Assembly: GCF_018333375.1 (NCBI RefSeq)
Contig: NZ_BORW01000001.1
Location: 62,001 to 126,000, forward strand
Length of the DNA: 64,000 bases
Source of the DNA: Paenibacillus cookii
Lineage (GTDB): Bacteria; Bacillota; Bacilli; Paenibacillales; Paenibacillaceae
Direction of reading: 5' to 3'
Shown: positions 16,988 through 26,439 of the stretch, piece after piece
How positions within the stretch are numbered: position 1 is the first letter of the stretch
Layout: each line of letters opens with the position of its first letter
Notes under the pieces: model-generated
What the model was told of the DNA's origin: nothing
Databases searched by the model: none
What the model saw: the letters and a program-made list of their open reading frames with translations, nothing else
Made by a program: the position numbers and the translations under genes

Positions 16988-17267
16988 AAAATTATCGAGT
17001 CAAAACCGATGAAGGAAAAAAGACCCTTGAATGCCTCCAGAGAGCCGGTGGTTGGTGCAAACCGGTGGCGGGCAAGACGTCTTCAGCGTTCCAGAGAAGC
17101 TGCATTGAACTTTACAGTAGGTGCAGCCGGGTAATTTCCGTTATCAAATAGGCCTCTATCGGGCCTCTGAGGCTGCCGGCGTCAAATCCGGCGGTGAATT
17201 AGGGTGGTACCACGAACAACTCTCGTCCCTTGCTACGCAAGTAGTGTGCGGATTGAGAGTTTTTTTG
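16988..17267 (+). promoter_or_regulatory. T-box riboswitch upstream of serA
   Basis: Senses uncharged tRNA and controls read-through. Visible parts: a stem I segment with AGAGAGCCGGTGG and an ACCGG partner (17039-17064), the GTAGG...GCCGG region (about 17116-17131), and the T-box antiterminator sequence AGGGTGGTACCACG at 17201-17214, followed by an intrinsic terminator. A UCC triplet at 17090-17092 falls where a serine specifier would be expected, fitting serA, but I have not folded the RNA and the specifier is inferred. The next 270 bases to serA hold no gene that I can support. Confidence 0.85.
17218..17267 (+). terminator. Regulatory terminator of the serA T-box
   Basis: AACTCTC pairs with GAGAGTT across a loop, followed by seven T residues. 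Alternative pairing with the T-box sequence would form the antiterminator. Confidence 0.8.
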
Positions 17268-17538
17268 TTATATACTCCTCATCGCAAGTCTGTTCAGCAT
17301 CGACTGCAAGTCCGTTCAGCATCCCTTGCGGCTTGAATCCGCGGTGCGTTATACATGTATTCTTTTACACAGTACCGCGTTGCTTTTGGAATACAGCGCC
17401 GAATTGCATTATATAACGCTGCAATGCAGCCGTATCCGAAACATCCTTTTCACGTGTTTTATGGGCATGCTTCTTTCGGGAAGCATCCCTTCCATCATAT
17501 TTTATTTTTTGTTTTACAGATTAAAGGAGGAAGAAACC

Positions 17539-19131
17539 ATGTTTAAAGTATTAGTATCGGATCCGATCAGCGATCTGGGAATCCAGCAGTTGATGGACGC
17601 CGCCGATGTCCAGGTAGAGAAAAAGACGGGCCTTGGCGAAGACGAGCTTGCAGCGATTATCGGAGAGTACGACGCCCTGCTCGTCCGCAGCCAGACGCGG
17701 GTCACCGAAAAAATCATGGAAGCCGGCACCAAGCTGAAAGTGGTCGGCCGCGCCGGCGTCGGCGTGGACAACATCGACCTGGAAGCTGCAACCAAACGCG
17801 GCATTATCGTCATTAACGCTCCGGACGGCAACACCATCACCACATGCGAGCACACGTTTGCGATGATGATGGCCCTTGCCCGCCACATACCGCAAGCCTA
17901 CGCCAAAACGATCGGCGGAGTTTGGGACCGCAAATCGTTCCTTGGCGTCGAACTTCGCAACAAAACGCTGGGCGTGCTCGGCATGGGCCGGATCGGCAGC
18001 GAAGTCGCAAAACGCGCCAAAGCGTTTGGCATGAACATTTTGGCGTTCGATCCGTTCCTGACCCAAGAGCGTGCGGAAAAAATGGAGGTCAAGCTCGCCT
18101 CCGTCGACGACATCGTACGGAACGCGGATTTCATGACCGTGCATACGCCGCTGACGCCGGATACGCGCCATATGATCTCCCGTCCGCAGTTCGAAGTGAT
18201 GAAAAAAGGCATGCGCATCGTCAACTGCGCCCGCGGCGGCATCATCGACGAACGCGCCCTGGTGGAAGCGATCGACGAAGGCATCGTTGCCGGCGCCGCG
18301 TTCGACGTGTTTGAAAGCGAACCGCCGCAGCAGGATCATCCGTTCCTGAACCATCCGAAAATTATCGTTACGCCGCATCTTGGCGCTTCGACCGTGGAGG
18401 CCCAAGAGAACGTAGCGATCGACGTATCCGAAGAAGTGCTTCACATCTTGCGGAACGAACCGTTCAAAAACGCGGTCAACATGCCTCCGGTCGCCGCCAG
18501 CGTCATGAGCCGCCTGCAGCCTTATTTTTCGATCGGCGAAAAGCTGGGAAGCTTCGCGGCCCAATCCGCCAACCAGGCCGTAAACGAAATTCACGTCGAC
18601 TACGCGGGCGCATTGTCCGACGTTGACACGCTTCCGTTGACCCGGTACATCGTCAAAGGCGTGCTGGCGCATCATCTCGGCAGCGAAAACGTCAACATCG
18701 TCAACTGCATGCATCTCGCCAAATCCCGCGACATCAACGTCGTCGTCACGCAAGCGTCGAAATCCAAAGGCTTCACCAACCTGCTCACGGTGACGCTGAA
18801 AACGCAAAACGACGAAGAAACGCTTGTCGCAGGAACGCTGCTGAACGGTTACGGCGAACGGATCGTGCAAATCAACAAATTCCCGGTGGATGTCGCGCCG
18901 GAAGGGCATCAAATCCTCATCTCCCATCATGACAAACCGGGCATGATCGGAAGCGTCGGCACCCTGCTCGGCCAAAACGACGTCAACATCGCTTCGATGC
19001 AGGTCGGCCGCAAAATTATCGGCGGGGAAGCCATCATGATCCTGACGGTCGATAAAGCCGTGCAAAAAGACGTGCTGACGCAGCTGACGACGCTGCCGGG
19101 ATTAAACGGCGCGATCGAAATCACGCTGTAA
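17539..19131 (+). CDS. serA: D-3-phosphoglycerate dehydrogenase
   Basis: First step of serine synthesis, oxidising 3-phosphoglycerate with NAD+. 530 residues, the long form: substrate/NAD domains with GVLGMGRIGSEVAKR (NAD binding), NCARGG (Arg), DVFESEPP (Glu) and PHLGAST (His) as the active-site set, then an allosteric substrate-binding domain and a C-terminal ACT domain (about 455-530) that usually binds serine for feedback. The ATG has AAAGGAGG just upstream; an open frame extends further upstream into the leader but is not used. Regulated by the T-box leader. Confidence 0.96.
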   Translation: MFKVLVSDPISDLGIQQLMDAADVQVEKKTGLGEDELAAIIGEYDALLVRSQTRVTEKIMEAGTKLKVVGRAGVGVDNIDLEAATKRGIIVINAPDGNTITTCEHTFAMMMALARHIPQAYAKTIGGVWDRKSFLGVELRNKTLGVLGMGRIGSEVAKRAKAFGMNILAFDPFLTQERAEKMEVKLASVDDIVRNADFMTVHTPLTPDTRHMISRPQFEVMKKGMRIVNCARGGIIDERALVEAIDEGIVAGAAFDVFESEPPQQDHPFLNHPKIIVTPHLGASTVEAQENVAIDVSEEVLHILRNEPFKNAVNMPPVAASVMSRLQPYFSIGEKLGSFAAQSANQAVNEIHVDYAGALSDVDTLPLTRYIVKGVLAHHLGSENVNIVNCMHLAKSRDINVVVTQASKSKGFTNLLTVTLKTQNDEETLVAGTLLNGYGERIVQINKFPVDVAPEGHQILISHHDKPGMIGSVGTLLGQNDVNIASMQVGRKIIGGEAIMILTVDKAVQKDVLTQLTTLPGLNGAIEITL

Positions 19132-19154
19132 TAAAGATCAAACGCGAAATACAA

Positions 19155-19192
19155 CAAAAGCGCATGCCCGATTCAAACGGCATGCGCTTTTC
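19155..19192 (+). terminator. Terminator after serA
   Basis: AAAAGCGCATGCC / GGCATGCGCTTTT stem with T-rich tail, 24 bases after the serA stop codon. Confidence 0.85.
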
Positions 19193-19232
19193 ATTTGTTC
19201 CACGTTGAACAAGATTTATCTCGCAACTTCAA

Positions 19233-19259
19233 CAAAAAACACCCCGGTTTGAGGTGTTT
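19233..19259 (-). terminator. Probable terminator after resE
   Basis: AACACC/GGTGTT stem followed by T residues on the minus strand, 13 bases past the resE stop. The stem is short. Confidence 0.5.
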
Positions 19260-19271
19260 CTTGCCTTTTGA

Positions 19272-20714
19272 TCAAGCTTTATCGTTTTCGACAGGAAGCC
19301 GTATCGAGAATACGGTTCCTTCCCCGACCTGGCTCGAAACGCGGATGGTTCCGTCGTGCGCGTCCACGATGCTTTTGACGATCGCAAGGCCGAGCCCCGT
19401 ACCGTTCGACGTACCTCTGACCCTCGCCTTGTCCGCCTTATAAAACCGCTCGAAAACGTAAGGCAGATCCTCGCGCGGGATTCCCGCCCCTTCGTCTTCG
19501 ATTTTGATGAGGAGTTCGGAAGCGGGGCCCGCCTCCGTCCTGTCGGCGACGATCCGGATCTGTTTGCCTCCCGGCGTGTGCCTGAACGCGTTGTCCAGCA
19601 AATTCGTGAGCACCTGCTCGAGTTTGTCTTCGTCCGCTGCCTCAAGCACCAAGTCGGAAGTTTTTTTATCGTAAATAAGCTCGATGCCGTTTTCTTTGGC
19701 CCGAACGGAGAATTTCCGGTATACGCGTTCGAGCATTTCGTTGACGTCCACCCTTCTGCGCTGGATGTCCGTATGCCCCGCTTCCATTCGGGCCAGATCG
19801 AGCAGATCCTTCACGAGACGGCCCATCCGCAGCGATTCGTCATGGATGACCTGGATCAGCTCCTGGCTTTCTTCCGGGGAAGCGGCCATGCCGTCCAGAA
19901 GCGCCTCGCTGTATCCCTGCATCATCGAAAGCGGCGTCCGGATTTCATGCGAAACGTTGGCCACGAAGTCCTGCCTCATTTTCTCCAGCTTGACTTTTTC
20001 CGTAATATCCCGCAGCACCGCCACCGCTCCGCGGATATCGTTCTCGGCATATAGCGGCGCCATATGCACCGACCATACCCCTTGTTTGACATGGACGTCG
20101 GCGCTGACGTCCGCGCTTTCCTTCAGCATGCGTTCGAACAGGTCAAGCAGCGGCTTCGGCACCTTTTCCTCCGCATTGCCTTCCAATTCGCCCTCCTGCT
20201 CCAAATCCCAATCGATGTCCCTCCACTTCGGAATAAGCTTCTGGGCCGGCGGGTTCGTCAAAATGATGCGTCCCGACGTATCGATCGTGATCACGGCATC
20301 GCTCATGCTGCGCAGGACGCTCGCCAAATGTTCCTTCTCCTGATTCAGGTTGCGGATATTGTCCTCCAGCTCGGCCGCCATATGGTTAAACGTATTGGCC
20401 AGCTTGCCGATTTCGTCGCTGGTCACAATCGATAGGCGGGTACTGTATTCGCCTTTGCTGATGGCCTCCGTCGCGCGGATCAGCTTTTGCATCGGCTGCG
20501 TGATTTTGGTGAGCAGAAACAGGGCAAAAAACGTCGTCATCGAAAAACCGATGATGGCCGTGTACGTAAACAAACGTTTGATATCTCCGGAATTGTTCGA
20601 AAAATTCGTGTCGATGTACGGGAGCAGAAACAAGGCTAAAATGATGAGTATGCAGGCAACCAGGCAAATGATCGTCGCCCACAGTTTTCCGACCAGCGAT
20701 GTCCAGAAGTTCAC
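19272..20714 (-). CDS. resE: Sensor histidine kinase ResE
   Basis: Membrane kinase of the ResDE pair that controls respiration and anaerobic genes. 480 residues: two membrane segments (about 10-33 and 50-70), a HAMP linker, a PAS domain (about 125-235), the phosphoacceptor segment VSHEIRTPL and the ATPase domain with NLLDNAFRHTPGG, DEGAGIP and GTGLGLAIV. GTG start one base after the resD stop. Unlike in some Bacillus loci the two-membrane-helix loop is short, so sensing may be through PAS rather than an outside domain. Confidence 0.9.
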   Translation of the reverse strand: MNFWTSLVGKLWATIICLVACILIILALFLLPYIDTNFSNNSGDIKRLFTYTAIIGFSMTTFFALFLLTKITQPMQKLIRATEAISKGEYSTRLSIVTSDEIGKLANTFNHMAAELEDNIRNLNQEKEHLASVLRSMSDAVITIDTSGRIILTNPPAQKLIPKWRDIDWDLEQEGELEGNAEEKVPKPLLDLFERMLKESADVSADVHVKQGVWSVHMAPLYAENDIRGAVAVLRDITEKVKLEKMRQDFVANVSHEIRTPLSMMQGYSEALLDGMAASPEESQELIQVIHDESLRMGRLVKDLLDLARMEAGHTDIQRRRVDVNEMLERVYRKFSVRAKENGIELIYDKKTSDLVLEAADEDKLEQVLTNLLDNAFRHTPGGKQIRIVADRTEAGPASELLIKIEDEGAGIPREDLPYVFERFYKADKARVRGTSNGTGLGLAIVKSIVDAHDGTIRVSSQVGEGTVFSIRLPVENDKA

Positions 20715-20715
20715 G

Positions 20716-21432
20716 TTACTTTGGCACCTCTAACTTGTAACCGACGCCCCATACGGTCGTAATCATCGCGGCGGATTCCGGGGATACCTTGTTCAGCTTT
20801 TCCCTCAATCGTTTGACGTGCGTGTCGACGGTGCGCAAATCGCCGAAAAACTCGTAATTCCACACATCCTTAAGCAGTTCTTCCCGCGAAAACACCTTGT
20901 CGGGCGATACGGCAAGATAATGCAGCAGCTCGTATTCCTTTGGCGTCAGGCTGACTTCATGCCCGCTTGCCGTCACCCGGTGCGCGTCATGCTCGATGAC
21001 CAGATGGGGGAACACGATGTTGTTGCTGGAATTGCTGTCTTTGGACAAATACGCCGTTGCCGAAGCGCGCCGGAGAATCGCCTTCACCCGATAGATCACT
21101 TCCCTTGGGCTGAACGGCTTCACGACGTAATCGTCCGCCCCGACCTCGAACCCTTGCACCCGGTTGATCTCCTCCCCTTTGGCCGTCAGCATCAGGACCG
21201 GCGTGGATTTTAACTGTCGTAAACGGGAACAGACCTCCATGCCGTCCATCCCGGGAAGCATCAAATCAAGCAAAATAAGTCCGTAATCCTGATTGGCGGC
21301 TTTGCGGAGCGCGGTCTCCCCGTCTTCCGCCTCTTCCACCTCGTATCCTTCTTTCTCCAGATACATTTTCAACAGACGGCGAATCCGCTCTTCATCGTCC
21401 ACTACCAGTATCCGGTTTGCATGCTCTGACAT
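20716..21432 (-). CDS. resD: Response regulator ResD
   Basis: OmpR/PhoB-type regulator of 238 residues. Receiver domain with the acidic pair VDDEE, phosphorylated Asp in LILLDLMLPG (about 54) and KPFSPRE; C-terminal winged helix with TVDTHVKRLREKL. Partner of ResE, directly downstream. Separated from resC by 190 bases, so it may have its own promoter in addition to read-through from resABC, as known in Bacillus. Confidence 0.93.
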   Translation of the reverse strand: MSEHANRILVVDDEERIRRLLKMYLEKEGYEVEEAEDGETALRKAANQDYGLILLDLMLPGMDGMEVCSRLRQLKSTPVLMLTAKGEEINRVQGFEVGADDYVVKPFSPREVIYRVKAILRRASATAYLSKDSNSSNNIVFPHLVIEHDAHRVTASGHEVSLTPKEYELLHYLAVSPDKVFSREELLKDVWNYEFFGDLRTVDTHVKRLREKLNKVSPESAAMITTVWGVGYKLEVPK

Positions 21433-21547
21433 TAGACAACAACCCCTTTTAGTTCAGGAATGGCGCAAAAAAAGGAAACGGCCGAAGCCCGATTTGCAGC
21501 ATCCCAAATTATGCGAAAAAACATACCCTTATAGGGACAATTATAGC

Positions 21548-21594
21548 GAAAATCCGCTTCGACATCCAACTTTCAAATGAGGAAACGGATTTTC
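21548..21594 (-). terminator. Possible terminator between resC and resD
   Basis: GAAAATCCG pairs with CGGATTTTC across a 30-base loop; the trailing T-run is only four bases. Could be an attenuator separating resABC from resDE. Confidence 0.35.
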
Positions 21595-21626
21595 TTGCAA
21601 CTGCGTTATTCGTTTTGGCGATATGC

Positions 21627-22889
21627 TCAATCCACGCCCGCGTAGGAGTGCAGGCCTGCAATGACGAGGTTGACCCCGACGAGCGTAAACATGACGACCA
21701 GGAAACCGATGACCGACAGCCAGGCGGATTTGCCGCCCTGCCAGCCGCGGGACAGTCTGAGATGCAGGTATGCGCTGTAGAACAGCCAGCATATGAGCGC
21801 CCATACTTCTTTCGGGTCCCAGCTCCAGAACGTTCCCCAGGCGATCTCCGCCCAAATCATCGCGAATATCAAGGCGCCCAGCGTAAATACGGGGAAGCCG
21901 ATGGCGATGGCACGGTAACTGATTTCGTCCAGATCATCCGGATCGATCCCTTCCATCATCGGCGACGCCGCCCGGCCAAGCGGCTTGCGCGCGATCAGGC
22001 GCAACACGGCGTACAAAATGATGCCGGTGATGAAGGACCAGATGATCGTATTGAATTTGCGTCCGGCGTTGACCCCGTTCATCCAGGACGGCGCGTTAAA
22101 GAGCGGCTTCGTCATGCCGAGGAACGGTTCGTAGCTGACGACTTTGCTTTGGTACGGTCCGACGATCGGCGGAAGCTTGTACGACACCGTTTGCGTGACC
22201 GTTTGTTCCGCACCGGGCTGTCCGGTTACCTTCGTTTGGGTAAACACGGATTCGTAGCCGGCCGCACGGAAAATAAATACGGTCGCGATAAAGGAGATAA
22301 CGAGAATGACGGAAAAAAATACGACCTCGACCCAGCGCTGCTGCCTTTTCGCTTTTTTATCCTTGCTTTTGAAATCGACGGTACGGATCAAATACATGAA
22401 GCCTGCCGCAAACCCGATGGCGAAGAAAGATTCGCCCGCCGCTGCCAGCGTGACGTGGATTTTCAGCCAGTACGATTGCAGCGAAGGAATCAGCGGCTGC
22501 ACTTCCTGCGGGAATACGGCGGCGTATGCCATAATGATGATGGAAATCGGCACCGCAAACAGTCCAAGCAGCGTCTTTCGATAGATCAGGTAAACCACGG
22601 TAAACGCAAACATGACCATCATCGACAGGAAGGACATAAATTCGTACATGTTGCTGACCGGGATATGTCCCCCTCCGATCCAGCGCGTCACGAAAAAGAT
22701 CAGATGAAAAATGAAGCCAAGCGCGGATCCGATGAAGGCGATTTTGCCCCACTTTTTCGAATGGGCGACCGGGTCCCGGTTGCTCCACCTGCGGCCCATC
22801 AGGGCGACAGCGAATAATATGAATGCCGCGCAGTAGAGGAAAAAGGCGACGACAAACATATTACTGCTGATAGATAACAAATCATTCAT
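21627..22889 (-). CDS. resC: Cytochrome c biogenesis protein ResC (CcsA family)
   Basis: Multi-pass membrane haem-handling protein of system II cytochrome c maturation. 420 residues with the tryptophan-rich haem motif WGTFWSWDPKEVWAL near 310-325 and the conserved GVNLVIAGLHSYAG close to the C-terminus. Works as a complex with ResB to move haem across the membrane and attach it to apocytochrome c. ATG overlaps the resB stop (ATGA) with GGAGG upstream. Confidence 0.92.
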   Translation of the reverse strand: MNDLLSISSNMFVVAFFLYCAAFILFAVALMGRRWSNRDPVAHSKKWGKIAFIGSALGFIFHLIFFVTRWIGGGHIPVSNMYEFMSFLSMMVMFAFTVVYLIYRKTLLGLFAVPISIIIMAYAAVFPQEVQPLIPSLQSYWLKIHVTLAAAGESFFAIGFAAGFMYLIRTVDFKSKDKKAKRQQRWVEVVFFSVILVISFIATVFIFRAAGYESVFTQTKVTGQPGAEQTVTQTVSYKLPPIVGPYQSKVVSYEPFLGMTKPLFNAPSWMNGVNAGRKFNTIIWSFITGIILYAVLRLIARKPLGRAASPMMEGIDPDDLDEISYRAIAIGFPVFTLGALIFAMIWAEIAWGTFWSWDPKEVWALICWLFYSAYLHLRLSRGWQGGKSAWLSVIGFLVVMFTLVGVNLVIAGLHSYAGVD

Positions 22890-24577
22890 GCGTGTTTTCC
22901 TCCGTTATCCAGGGACTTTTCGTCCACGTCCAAATTCATTTTTTTCAAAATGGCCGAGATTTCGCGGCGAATGCCGAACCAGTTTTTGTTCGTATGCGCT
23001 CCGAGCGTCAGCACGCCGTCGTCGATCCGCAGCCAAATCCGGCGATGCTGCCAATAAAAGCCGAGCACGAGCCCGATCATCACGATGGCCGCGCCGACCC
23101 AGATAAACGGCATCACTTTGTCCACCCGGATGTTCAGGTACGTCGTCGACATGGAAAAGTCGACGTTTTCCATTCCCTTCACATCAAGCATCAGCGGCGG
23201 CGTGCCGCCGTTCATCTTTTCGTTGATGGCGTCCTGCTGGAAGCGCTCTTTATCGATTTGCTTCGGGAAATAGATGTATTGCATGCCCGAAGCCGGCAAA
23301 TTCGGCCCTTTGATCAAAAAGAGGAATGCAGGCGCGTTCGGATTCGGAGTTTTCGTTACGGGCCTTCCGTTTTCGTCCAGTCCGAAATCATTGTATTTCT
23401 CTTTCAGTTCCAGCGAATAATCGCCTGCGGTGTAATTCCGCTGCGGATTTTTGATGTCCAGCTTGAATTTGCCCAGCTCCTTGCCCGTTTTGGCATCGAC
23501 GAGCGACGGGCTGACCGATCGCAGGACCGGCGTCAAATCGTAATCGAATTGATACGCCTTCAACCCTTTGTAATCCAGCGGGTCGTTGACCTGAATGTCA
23601 TGTCGGGCGACGGCTTCAAGCTTCGGCTCTTTGGTCGGGTCATCGCAATCCGCCGTGCAGTGGTAAAGCGTTGCTTTCGTGTTGAACAGTTTCGGGAGCA
23701 CCTTTCCTTGATTGCGGAACTCCTCGGGCATGTCCTCCTCCGAATAAAACTCCACGGTAAACTTCTCATTTTTAAGATAATAAGAAGTGTTCGGAATATG
23801 TTTGATTTCCCCTTCGGGGAAGGCGATATGCTGGTCCATTTTCAGTCCGGGCAATCCGCGGGCCAACACGGCGAGCAGGAAGATGATCAAACCGATATGA
23901 ATGACGTACGGCCCCCAGCGGCTGAAACGGTATTTTTCGGCCAAGAGAGCGTTTCCGTCGGTATGCACGCGATACCCCTTTTTCTTCATCGGAACCGCGG
24001 CCTGCTTGACCCATTCTTCCGCATCGCCTTCGATCTTGCCTTGATAAACGACGCGCTGCCGGGTCAGAAATTGCATATGCTTAAGTATTTGCTGCTTGCT
24101 CAGTGCTCTGTACAGCGGAAGGACGCGGTCCAGGCTGCAGATGACGAGCGAAGCGCCGATCATGACAAGCAGGAGGATGAACCACCAGGATTCATACGTA
24201 TGCGTTAATCCAAGCTTGTAATAAATCAGCCCCCACGTGCCGTAGGTTTCTTTGTAGTATGTCGATGGATCGATGTTCAGGAACGTGTTTTCCTGCGGAA
24301 AAATCGTGCCCAGCATCGAACCCAGCAGGGTCAGGATGATCATGTAAACCGCGATTTTGACGGAGGCAAAAAAATTCCAGATCCGGTCGATGATATTCGG
24401 ATTGGCTCGCTGCGAACGGCGGGCCATCCCGTCGTACCGCATTTCCAAAACTTCCTTCGAGTTTTGCTCCTCTTCGTCAAGCGGTTTGCCGCAGGATTCG
24501 CACAGCACGGTTCCGACCGGGTTCTGGTGGCCGCATTCGCATTTGGTGTTTTTAAAAGCGATGACTTTTTGCAACAT
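22886..24577 (-). CDS. resB: Cytochrome c biogenesis protein ResB
   Basis: System II cytochrome c synthetase subunit. 563 residues: an N-terminal four-cysteine zinc-ribbon-like segment (CECGHQNPVGTVLCESCG, about 13-30), three membrane helices in the first 240 residues, a large extracytoplasmic domain and a final membrane helix near 480. The extracytoplasmic part has an extra cysteine pair (CTADC, near 312). It follows resA by one base and overlaps resC, so all three are one transcript. Confidence 0.92.
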   Translation of the reverse strand: MLQKVIAFKNTKCECGHQNPVGTVLCESCGKPLDEEEQNSKEVLEMRYDGMARRSQRANPNIIDRIWNFFASVKIAVYMIILTLLGSMLGTIFPQENTFLNIDPSTYYKETYGTWGLIYYKLGLTHTYESWWFILLLVMIGASLVICSLDRVLPLYRALSKQQILKHMQFLTRQRVVYQGKIEGDAEEWVKQAAVPMKKKGYRVHTDGNALLAEKYRFSRWGPYVIHIGLIIFLLAVLARGLPGLKMDQHIAFPEGEIKHIPNTSYYLKNEKFTVEFYSEEDMPEEFRNQGKVLPKLFNTKATLYHCTADCDDPTKEPKLEAVARHDIQVNDPLDYKGLKAYQFDYDLTPVLRSVSPSLVDAKTGKELGKFKLDIKNPQRNYTAGDYSLELKEKYNDFGLDENGRPVTKTPNPNAPAFLFLIKGPNLPASGMQYIYFPKQIDKERFQQDAINEKMNGGTPPLMLDVKGMENVDFSMSTTYLNIRVDKVMPFIWVGAAIVMIGLVLGFYWQHRRIWLRIDDGVLTLGAHTNKNWFGIRREISAILKKMNLDVDEKSLDNGGKHA

Positions 24578-24578
24578 T

Positions 24579-25106
24579 TTACGATTTCACCAGCTCTTCA
24601 ATTTGTTTGTCGAGGGTGGCCAAATCCAGCTGTCCGAGATGGATTTTGTTGATTCTGCCGCTCTTGGACACAAAAAAAGTAGTAGGCAAAGGCGAAATGC
24701 CGTAACTGGCGATCGAATCCTTATCCGGGTCCAGCAGCACCGGAAAATCGACGTTGACGTTGTTCACGAAGTTTTCGACGGCCATTTTATCCTCACCGGC
24801 ATTGATTCCGACGACGACGACGCCTTGATCCTTCCACTTCTCCCACTGCGCCTGCAAAGCCGGCATTTCCTTTACGCAAGGCTCGCACCAGGTGCCCCAG
24901 AAATTCAGAACGATGGCCTTACCTTTATATTCGTCCAGCGTATGGGTTTTGCCGTCCAGGCCAAGCAGCTGAAATCCGGGCGCTTTGCTGCCCTCGGTAG
25001 GTTTTCCTCCCGATCCCGACACTTGCGTCACGATCGCATAACCGCCCACGATCACGATCAACAGCAGGATAACGATCTGCATTAGCTTCTTTTTTGAATT
25101 ACCCAT
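24579..25106 (-). CDS. resA: Thiol-disulfide oxidoreductase ResA
   Basis: Membrane-tethered thioredoxin-like protein that reduces the haem-binding cysteines of apocytochrome c. 175 residues: an N-terminal anchor (about 9-27) then a thioredoxin fold with the CEPC active site (WGTWCEPCVKEMP), the same CxxC as Bacillus ResA. cis-Proline loop PLPTTF is present. The ATG at 25106 has GGAG eight bases upstream; the frame continues 19 codons further but without support. Confidence 0.94.
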   Translation of the reverse strand: MGNSKKKLMQIVILLLIVIVGGYAIVTQVSGSGGKPTEGSKAPGFQLLGLDGKTHTLDEYKGKAIVLNFWGTWCEPCVKEMPALQAQWEKWKDQGVVVVGINAGEDKMAVENFVNNVNVDFPVLLDPDKDSIASYGISPLPTTFFVSKSGRINKIHLGQLDLATLDKQIEELVKS

Positions 25107-25235
25107 GCCAAATGCTCCTTTACTATGACAAACGTCATGTTTTCCCTTCACAGGTTTGAACATCCTATGAACAATTATAGCGAAAACATGTCATATTTGC
25201 GGCGGACGGATTTGAATATTGTGTGTCCTTCCGAG

Positions 25236-25976
25236 CTATTTTTTTCTTTTCTTTCCGGTTTTAGCCATGTTTTTCAGGGCTTCGACCTCGTTGCTCGTCA
25301 GGTGGCGGTAAAGCCCCCGCTTCAGGTTGTCCAGCTGCAAATCGCCGAAGGAAACGCGCTTCAAACGGATCACTTTATGGGAAATCGCATCGAACATGCG
25401 CCGCACCTGGCGGTTTCTTCCTTCGTGGATCGTAATCGTGATGACCGCTTCGTTTTTTTCGATGTCGATATCCTTATATTCGACTTCCGCAGGAGATGTC
25501 ATACCGTCCTCGAGCTGAATGCCGGCGCGCAGCTTGTCCAGGTCGGTCCCGTGCGGAATCCCTTCGACGGTCGCGAGATACGTTTTGGGCACGTGGTGTT
25601 TCGGATGCGTCAGCATATTCGCGAATTCGCCGTCGTTCGTCAGCAGAAGCAGCCCTTCCGTGTCGTAATCGAGCCGGCCCACGGGATAAATCCGCTCTTT
25701 GATGCCCTTGATGTAATCCGTGACGATTTTGCGGCCCGCCGGGTCTTTCGCGCTTGTGATGACGCCTTTCGGTTTGTTCATCATGATGTAGATTTTCTTT
25801 TCGTTTCGGATCGGCTTGCCTTCCACCGTGATGATATCTTGTTCGGGGTCCGCCTTGGTTCCCAGCACGGTCACGGTTTCCCCGTTAACTTCCACCTTGC
25901 CGGCCAGAATCAGTTCCTCGCATTTGCGGCGGGAAGCGATGCCTGCCTGGGCTAAAATTTTCTGTAATCTTTCCAT
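25236..25976 (-). CDS. rluB: 23S rRNA pseudouridine synthase RluB
   Basis: Modifies a uridine in helix 89 region of 23S rRNA. 246 residues: an N-terminal S4 RNA-binding domain (1-60, QKILAQAGIASRRKCEELI) and the catalytic domain with GRLDYDTEGLLLLTNDG, whose Asp is the nucleophile, and a KTYLATVEG motif. C-terminal tail is lysine-rich. Placed just upstream of resA as in Bacillus. Confidence 0.94.
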   Translation of the reverse strand: MERLQKILAQAGIASRRKCEELILAGKVEVNGETVTVLGTKADPEQDIITVEGKPIRNEKKIYIMMNKPKGVITSAKDPAGRKIVTDYIKGIKERIYPVGRLDYDTEGLLLLTNDGEFANMLTHPKHHVPKTYLATVEGIPHGTDLDKLRAGIQLEDGMTSPAEVEYKDIDIEKNEAVITITIHEGRNRQVRRMFDAISHKVIRLKRVSFGDLQLDNLKRGLYRHLTSNEVEALKNMAKTGKKRKK

Positions 25977-25998
25977 TGTCTTTTAGGTCACCTCAGAA

Positions 25999-26340
25999 CT
26001 AATGATACCCGTGAGAAGGGTAAATCACAAGTTCATTCCAGGGAAATTCTTTCCCCGGGCAATCGGATGTATGCGGATAAAGGAAAAGGGGGGATATGTC
26101 ATATTGCCTGGAGAGCTCCAAGATCAGCTTGCCGGCGATAAAAAGCTGCTGCTTTTCGGCGGTTCCGAGCAAATCGTAGCTGCGGTCAAAGCGGCCTTCC
26201 AGGCAAATATGGATGTGGGAAGGGTCCGTCAAAAAGGGAGCCGGCGTCACGGAACCGTCCGCCCCGATCCAGAAGTCATATCCGGATCCGTTGATGGACG
26301 CGCAGGAGGAATGATGGATGATAAAACCTTCGAACGCCAT
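25999..26340 (-). CDS. Minimal N-acetylmuramoyl-L-alanine amidase-like protein
   Basis: 113 residues resembling the core of amidase_2/PGRP domains. FIIHHSS (H9-H10) matches the first zinc histidine region, HICLEGRFD the middle strand, and PHTSDCPGKEFPW the second histidine and cysteine ligand (H90, C94). No signal peptide or wall-binding domain is present, and the length is below the usual 140-160 residues, so it either acts in the cytoplasm/forespore or is a trimmed domain. It lies between rluB and spmB, among cortex genes, suggesting a spore role. GAGGTG precedes the ATG. Confidence 0.6.
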   Translation of the reverse strand: MAFEGFIIHHSSCASINGSGYDFWIGADGSVTPAPFLTDPSHIHICLEGRFDRSYDLLGTAEKQQLFIAGKLILELSRQYDISPLFLYPHTSDCPGKEFPWNELVIYPSHGYH

Positions 26341-26439
26341 GATTTCACCTCAATCCCTGTACGATGTCAAGCGTGATACAGTATATGAGGCAACGTTCAT
26401 TGCGTGACGGGTCGAGGCTTGATCCGCGAACGGATCCGG

